Positions 60,407 through 64,000 of a DNA stretch of 64,000 nucleotides are shown piece after piece. The notes beneath the pieces are model-generated. The model searched no databases. It was given only the letters and a program-made list of their open reading frames with translations, and was not told where the DNA came from. Source of the DNA: Acetobacteraceae bacterium. GTDB lineage: Bacteria; Pseudomonadota; Alphaproteobacteria; Zavarziniales; Zavarziniaceae. The position numbers and the translations under genes were made by a program. Numbering within the stretch: position 1 is the stretch's first letter; each line of letters begins with the position of its first letter. The stretch covers positions 4,765 through 68,764 of the forward strand of contig CANCOY010000003.1 of NCBI GenBank assembly GCA_947379865.1, written 5' to 3'.

Positions 60407-61122
60407 GCCGGCACCCGCGCGGCTTCGGCCCTGCGGCTCTCGGCCTTGGCAGCGCCGGCGCGCAGATAGGTGGGGGTAAGGTGCTGTTCCACCATGCGGA
60501 CCGCGATGGAGGCAACAGAACTCATCACGAAATAGATGATGGCGACCATGAAGTAGATCTCCATGCTGCGATAGGTGTTGGAGATCAGGATGGTGCCGTG
60601 GCGCAGAAGGTCGCTGACCGAGATGAAGGAGACCAGCGAGGAATCCTTCAGCAGCGAGATGAAATAGCCACCAATGGTGGGCACCGCGATCCGCAGCGCC
60701 TGGGGCAGGATCACCCGGATGAACACGGTCAGGCGCGACATGCCGATGGAAAGCCCGGCATCACGCTGGCCGGAATCGATGGAGGTGATGGCCGCCCGGA
60801 ACACTTCCGAGAGATAGGCCCCCACATTGAGGCTGAGGCCCAGCACACCCGCCCAGAAGGCAGGCAGCGAAATGCCCGCCTGGGGCAGGGTGAAGAAGAT
60901 CACCATCAACTGCACGATCAGTGGCACATCGCGCCAGATTTCCACATAGACAGCGATCACCCGGGGGAGCACGCGCCCGCCAGAAAGCCGGCCCAGCGCA
61001 CAGGCAAGCCCGATCAGCACGGCAAACACCATGCTGAGAAGGGAGATTTCCAGCGTCACCAGGGCGCCTTCCAGCAGGAAAGGCATGTGGCGCGGGATGA
61101 GGACGAAGAAGAAGTCGTACAC
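60403..61122 (-). CDS. polar amino acid ABC transporter, permease subunit
   Basis: A 239-residue HisM/GlnP-type inner-membrane permease with about five hydrophobic helices. The EAA loop AAITSIDSGQRDAGLSIGMSR couples to the ATPase. Only one permease gene is present, so the channel is probably a homodimer. It is separated from the binding-protein gene by 83 bp containing a hairpin. Confidence 0.93.
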   Translation of the reverse strand: MYDFFFVLIPRHMPFLLEGALVTLEISLLSMVFAVLIGLACALGRLSGGRVLPRVIAVYVEIWRDVPLIVQLMVIFFTLPQAGISLPAFWAGVLGLSLNVGAYLSEVFRAAITSIDSGQRDAGLSIGMSRLTVFIRVILPQALRIAVPTIGGYFISLLKDSSLVSFISVSDLLRHGTILISNTYRSMEIYFMVAIIYFVMSSVASIAVRMVEQHLTPTYLRAGAAKAESRRAEAARVPA

Positions 61123-61172
61123 GGCGGACGGTCGCCTTCAGCAGGGAGGGGAGGGGACCCAACTCAAAGGAA

Positions 61173-61199
61173 CGGGGCGACCCGCAATGGATCGCCCCG
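61173..61199 (-). terminator. intercistronic attenuator hairpin
   Basis: CGGGGCGA (61173-61180) and TCGCCCCG (61192-61199) form a perfect 8-bp stem in the gap after the binding-protein gene. Such hairpins let the first gene of an ABC operon be expressed above the permease and ATPase. There is no T-run. Confidence 0.65.
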
Positions 61200-61205
61200 G
61201 CCGCC

Positions 61206-62084
61206 TTACTTCATCAGGCTGATCTGCTCGTCCGACCAGGCGCCATAGGCCACCAGGATCTTCTTGCGGGTGCCATCCTTGTCCATGTCGCCAAGGGCCT
61301 TGTTCACGGCGGCCTGCAGGTCGGTGCATTCCTTGCGCATGCCAACGGCGGTGCCGCCGAACTTGTAGGGCGCCTTGGCCTCGGCCGCGACCCAGTCGGG
61401 CTTGGGCATATAGGGCAGCGGCGGGCCGACAATGCGCAGGCCACCCTTGTCGGCCTGCATGCCATAGAAGGTCGCCTGGTCCAGCACCACGGCGTCGGCC
61501 TGCTTGTTGGCCATGGCCACGAAGGGCTCGTTGAAGGTGTTGAACTCGATCACCTTGCCGGCCTTGCCGCTGTCCACCAGCATGTGGGCATTGTTGGCAT
61601 CCAGCGTGCCCAGCGGTACCGCCAGCGACTTGCCCTTCAGGTCTTCCATGGTCTTGATCGGGGAATCCTCAGCCACGATCACATGGTCATAGAGCAGGTA
61701 ATAGGGATCGGAATAGATGATGCCAGCACCCTGGATGCGCTCCTGCGTCACGCTCATGCCCGACAGGATGATGTCCCAACGGCCGGCCTTCAGGCCGGGG
61801 ATCATGGTCGTCCACTCGGTAACGGCATAGTCCCACTTGGCGATGCCAAGGCGCTTGACCAGTTCGTCCAGCATGGCGGGCTCATAGCCCTCGTACTTGC
61901 CCGTCTGGTCATTCTTCCAGGCATAGGGCTTGGTGCCCATGAGGCCGTTGGCCGACAGCAGCACGCCCTTCTGACGGATTGTCTCCAGGCATTCCGCCGA
62001 GGCGGGTGCGGCCGACATGCAGATCATGACACCCGCCGCCACCGCAGCGCCCAGCCGAGCCAGTTTCACAGCAATCGTCATCAT
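61206..62084 (-). CDS. polar amino acid ABC transporter, substrate-binding protein
   Basis: A 292-residue periplasmic binding protein (SBP_bac_3 family). A signal peptide with Ala-rich core ends near ASA, followed by ECLETIRQKGVLLSANGLMGTKPYAWK and GYEPAMLDELVKRLGI, family landmarks. ATG 62084 (or 62081) is used rather than the upstream TTG, with GGGGGA before it. It captures the amino acid in the periplasm for the permease and ATPase encoded downstream. Confidence 0.93.
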   Translation of the reverse strand: MMTIAVKLARLGAAVAAGVMICMSAAPASAECLETIRQKGVLLSANGLMGTKPYAWKNDQTGKYEGYEPAMLDELVKRLGIAKWDYAVTEWTTMIPGLKAGRWDIILSGMSVTQERIQGAGIIYSDPYYLLYDHVIVAEDSPIKTMEDLKGKSLAVPLGTLDANNAHMLVDSGKAGKVIEFNTFNEPFVAMANKQADAVVLDQATFYGMQADKGGLRIVGPPLPYMPKPDWVAAEAKAPYKFGGTAVGMRKECTDLQAAVNKALGDMDKDGTRKKILVAYGAWSDEQISLMK

Positions 62085-62100
62085 GTCCCCCAAATGTGGT

Positions 62101-62116
62101 TCCGGTGCAGACCGGA
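62101..62116. promoter_or_regulatory. inverted repeat upstream of the ABC operon
   Basis: TCCGGT, four bases, ACCGGA, 17 bp before the binding-protein start. Perfect 6-bp palindrome, a candidate operator or leader hairpin. Confidence 0.4.
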
Positions 62117-62244
62117 TCAGGGGTTAATTTGCAAGCGCCATGCCATGGCCCGAAAGCGCGGTACAAGGCCTTTTCCAGCCTTGCGCCGCACGCGGATTGA
62201 TCAATGGGGCGGCAAGGCCTGCCGTGGAATTGTGCAACGAGGCA

Positions 62245-62637
62245 TCAGGTGCGGCGCCGCGCCACGCAGTCGATCTCGATCTTTGCCCCACTCAGCAGCG
62301 CCGCCACGCCCACACAGGTGCGCGCCGGATAAAGCCCATCCGGGAAGAAGGACTGATAGACGGCATTCATCCGGGTGAAGTCACCAAGGTCGGTCATGAA
62401 GACGCCCACCCGCACCACATCGCCAAAGCCCAGCCCCAGCCTCTCCAGCACGCGTCCCAGCAGGGCCATGGCGGCGGTGGTCTCCTCTTCGATGGAGCCG
62501 CTTTTCCCCCGCCAGGCCGGGTCATCCTGCGCCAGCTGGCCAGCGAGGAAGACCAACTGGCCGTCGTCCACGGCATGGCAATAGGGCGCTGCCTCCACCA
62601 TCAGATCGTCAAGGGTAATGCGGCTCAGCTCGGTCAT
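62245..62637 (-). CDS. RidA/YjgF family protein
   Basis: A 130-residue Rid protein. The C-terminal YPARTCVGVAALLSGAKIEID contains the Arg that binds the substrate carboxylate in RidA enamine/imine deaminases, and AGQLAQDDPAW is near the N-terminus. Relatives deaminate reactive imine intermediates of amino-acid oxidation. ATG 62637 was chosen, because the longer frame is not conserved-looking. Its neighbour, an amino-acid ABC transporter, supports an amino-acid link. Confidence 0.9.
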   Translation of the reverse strand: MTELSRITLDDLMVEAAPYCHAVDDGQLVFLAGQLAQDDPAWRGKSGSIEEETTAAMALLGRVLERLGLGFGDVVRVGVFMTDLGDFTRMNAVYQSFFPDGLYPARTCVGVAALLSGAKIEIDCVARRRT

Positions 62638-62729
62638 GGAGGGCTCCGGTTTGTGTGGGTCATGCGGGCGGCACGATGCATGGACGGTGCCATTCGCCTG
62701 CTTATTTCGCCCTACCCCTTCCGGCATCC

Positions 62730-62758
62730 TTGACCAAAGCCCCCGGGCCTCGTAATCA
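62730..62758 (+). promoter_or_regulatory. promoter candidate for tRNA-Ser
   Basis: TTGACC (62730-62735), a 17-nt spacer, and TAATCA (62753-62758) lie 10 nt before the tRNA 5' end. The -35 matches five of six consensus bases, while the -10 is weak. Confidence 0.5.
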
Positions 62759-62768
62759 AGGGGTCCGC

Positions 62769-62861
62769 GGAGGGGTGGCCGAGAGGCTGAAGGCGGCGGT
62801 TTGCTAAACCGTTATAGGATCAAAAGTCCTATCGTGGGTTCGAATCCCATCCCCTCCGCCA
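62769..62861 (+). tRNA. tRNA-Ser (GCU), with encoded CCA
   Basis: GGAGGGG at the 5' end pairs with CCCCTCC at 62851-62857, followed by discriminator G and an encoded CCA (62859-62861). The anticodon loop TTGCTAA gives anticodon GCU. A long variable arm (TATAGGA ... TCCTAT) marks a class II tRNA, and the T-loop GGTTCGAATCC is canonical. The mature tRNA ends at 62861. The 3' half is a frequent integration site for mobile elements. Confidence 0.96.
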
Positions 62862-62915
62862 TTCTCTTTATTTAAGTCGTTGATATAAAACGCATTTTAT
62901 TTCGCGCAGGAAATC

Positions 62916-62939
62916 CTACCCCCAAATCTACCCCCAAGT
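62916..62939. repeat. 12-bp direct repeat downstream of tRNA-Ser
   Basis: CTACCCCCAAAT (62916-62927) is followed directly by CTACCCCCAAGT (62928-62939), one mismatch. It lies 55 bp after the tRNA, in the 182-bp gap before the first gene of the putative element. Such short repeats are common near attachment sites (arm-type sites), which is inference. Confidence 0.45.
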
Positions 62940-63005
62940 CCGCTGACGTGCCTCGCGGTTTTGCCCGTGATTGTCCACGCCCATCCCCTTGTGTCCCGAC
63001 CCGGC

Positions 63006-63011
63006 TATAAT
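63006..63011 (+). promoter_or_regulatory. consensus -10 element
   Basis: A perfect TATAAT lies 33 nt before the ATG at 63044. No -35 of good match is found 16-18 nt upstream, so this may be an extended or activator-dependent promoter. Confidence 0.45.
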
Positions 63012-63043
63012 GGTTTGGGCTTACGCAACCAAGGGAGAAGGGG

Positions 63044-63805
63044 ATGCTGCCGCTACGGGCTGAGACGCTATCACTCTGGGATATTGCCGAGCATTGCGCC
63101 CGCGAGTTGGGTGGGCGCAGGTCAGAGGTCGAAATATGCAACGAGCTTGAGCAGAGTTGGCTCAGGGGGGATTTGCAGTGTACCCGGCCCGAGCTCCGGC
63201 TGAGCTTTCTAAGAGCTCTGCATCGCGCCCAAGACGGCAGGCACTATTTTTTCGTTTCTGGCGACGATCCTGAACCCAACCGGGCCGCGGGGTTTGAGGA
63301 CGGTTCTTGTCAGGTAGACCTCCGTCTCGCCATACCCATTCCATCCCATGACCCTGACCATTGGACGCTGGAGAACTGCGCCAAGGCATTCGACATCCTT
63401 GGTTCTGACTGGAAGGAAGAACTCGCCCCTGACATTGTCCGTCCCACCATCGGGGCGGTCATCATGACCCAAAAAAACTTTATAGATTACACTAAGGCCC
63501 GTGGTTACGACGAGATCAGCTTCTGGGCCACCCCTCGCCTGGATACGGCATTTGTGGACCCGGCCGACCCCAAACCTCGCATAAGACCCAAACGACTCAA
63601 GTCTCCGGACGAAGCCAAGCGGTTGGTCAAGAGATGGCTTGCGGATGGAACGCTAAGGCGCCCTTCAGTACGAAACGTTGAAAAGCGTCTCCGCGATGCG
63701 GGGTACCAAGGTGGGCTGAGGCCTCTCTTCGAGCGTGTTGTTCGTGCAATGAAGGCCGAGGGGGGGCTCCCAAAGCACCCCGGTCGGCCAAGGGTAAAAA
63801 CATGA
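63044..63805 (+). CDS. hypothetical protein, likely mobile-element encoded
   Basis: A 253-residue soluble protein with no recognised domain. The N-terminal part has SLWDIAEHCAREL, reminiscent of a short helix-turn-helix. The C-terminal 70 residues are very basic (RIRPKRLKSPDEAKRLVKRW and VRNVEKRLRDAGYQGG) and could bind DNA. AGGGAGAAGGGG precedes the ATG. Base composition is visibly less GC-rich than in the rest of the window, and its place just after a tRNA gene points to an integrated element. Confidence 0.65.
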   Translation: MLPLRAETLSLWDIAEHCARELGGRRSEVEICNELEQSWLRGDLQCTRPELRLSFLRALHRAQDGRHYFFVSGDDPEPNRAAGFEDGSCQVDLRLAIPIPSHDPDHWTLENCAKAFDILGSDWKEELAPDIVRPTIGAVIMTQKNFIDYTKARGYDEISFWATPRLDTAFVDPADPKPRIRPKRLKSPDEAKRLVKRWLADGTLRRPSVRNVEKRLRDAGYQGGLRPLFERVVRAMKAEGGLPKHPGRPRVKT

Positions 63806-63825
63806 TATAAATCATAGTCTTAAGT

Positions 63826-63856
63826 AATTCACCAACGAATTTTGGCTTGGTGAATT
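63826..63856. promoter_or_regulatory. 10-bp inverted repeat in an AT-rich intergenic region
   Basis: AATTCACCAA (63826-63835) and TTGGTGAATT (63847-63856) are perfect arms with an 11-nt spacer. A related TTTGGCGAATT follows near 63867-63877. It lies between the two element genes and may be a regulator operator or a phage-type control region. Confidence 0.55.
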
Positions 63857-63938
63857 GTTCAATTAGTTTGGCGAATTTTCGGCGGCTACCCCTGAGCATG
63901 TCCAGAACGGTCTGGGCGAATGTAAAAGGGAATACCAA

Positions 63939-64000
63939 ATGCCTGACACTTCGACCCCCTCTACCCGGATTTTCATCACCACCGAAGACCCCCTCCTGAG
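63939..64000 (+). CDS. 5' end of a truncated CDS
   Basis: ATG 63939 with AAAAGGGA about 8 nt upstream opens a frame that runs off the window edge after 20 codons (MPDTSTPSTRIFIT...). The start looks genuine from the ribosome-binding site. It might encode an AlpA/excisionase-type small DNA-binding protein by position, but 20 residues do not show this. Confidence 0.5.
   Translation, partial: MPDTSTPSTRIFITTEDPLL

Noticed and set aside
62872..63141. 89-codon minus-strand open frame after tRNA-Ser, considered as an integrase remnant
   Set aside because: No recombinase motif, it overlaps the start of the plus-strand gene, and there is no ribosome-binding site.

Overview
This is a GC-rich, gene-dense bacterial window, almost certainly from an alphaproteobacterium. 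The main evidence is the ruvX / gatC-gatA-gatB neighbourhood, an fdsGBA-fdhD-fdsD NAD-linked formate dehydrogenase operon, a heterotetrameric sarcosine oxidase operon, and the overall codon style. I cannot name the genus from sequence alone. Genes are packed with many 4-nt overlaps. No gap between genes exceeds about 220 bp, so there is no long empty stretch.

Layout. (1) 1-5216: an ada/alkA-like gene and an ogt methyltransferase (DNA alkylation repair), a cyclic-nucleotide-binding protein, small secreted proteins, and three tandem DUF805 membrane proteins, the first closed by a textbook intrinsic terminator. (2) 5218-35142: a large catabolic island. It holds two Rieske oxygenase systems, five thiolase/DUF35/enoyl-CoA-type beta-oxidation components, an acyl-CoA dehydrogenase, four AMP-forming acyl-CoA ligases, an LLM flavin monooxygenase, an old-yellow-enzyme/FadH-like reductase, two small-molecule-kinase-fold proteins, a tyrosine-phosphatase-like protein, a DUF7064-like protein, an amidase, a hotdog thioesterase and several TetR/AraC regulators. 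The gene set suggests import-independent CoA activation, oxygenation and ring or side-chain beta-oxidation of a hydrophobic, perhaps terpenoid, steroid or aromatic substrate. The substrate cannot be read from the sequence. (3) 35184-37329: a NrtR-like Nudix regulator and azlCD. (4) 37374-50620: one-carbon metabolism. The fds formate dehydrogenase operon has an upstream LysR gene, and a GlxA/GbdR-like regulator lies divergent to soxBDAG, whose product releases one-carbon units from sarcosine that can end up as formate. (5) 50682-62637: housekeeping and mixed functions (AGE-family epimerase, ruvX, gatCAB, cupin, serine hydrolase, DUF2237, GST, a polar amino-acid ABC transporter, a Rid protein). 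(6) 62769-64000: tRNA-Ser(GCU) followed by an abruptly AT-richer stretch with unfamiliar genes, which looks like the start of an integrated element.

Most notable observations. Three convergent gene junctions (20554-20622, 35136-35190, 56432-56495) each carry unrelated 13-16-bp tandem repeats in which almost every unit contains a stop codon. Four enzymes keep their fold signatures but lack expected catalytic or cofactor residues: the AlkA domain lacks its catalytic-Asp segment, the FadH-like enzyme lacks all four Fe-S cysteines, an SDR has Ser in place of the catalytic Tyr, and a crotonase lacks both hydratase glutamates. Two Rieske promoters carry perfect 7-2-7 palindromes, and the sox promoter carries a 9-bp inverted repeat with arms about four helical turns apart that reaches the ribosome-binding site.
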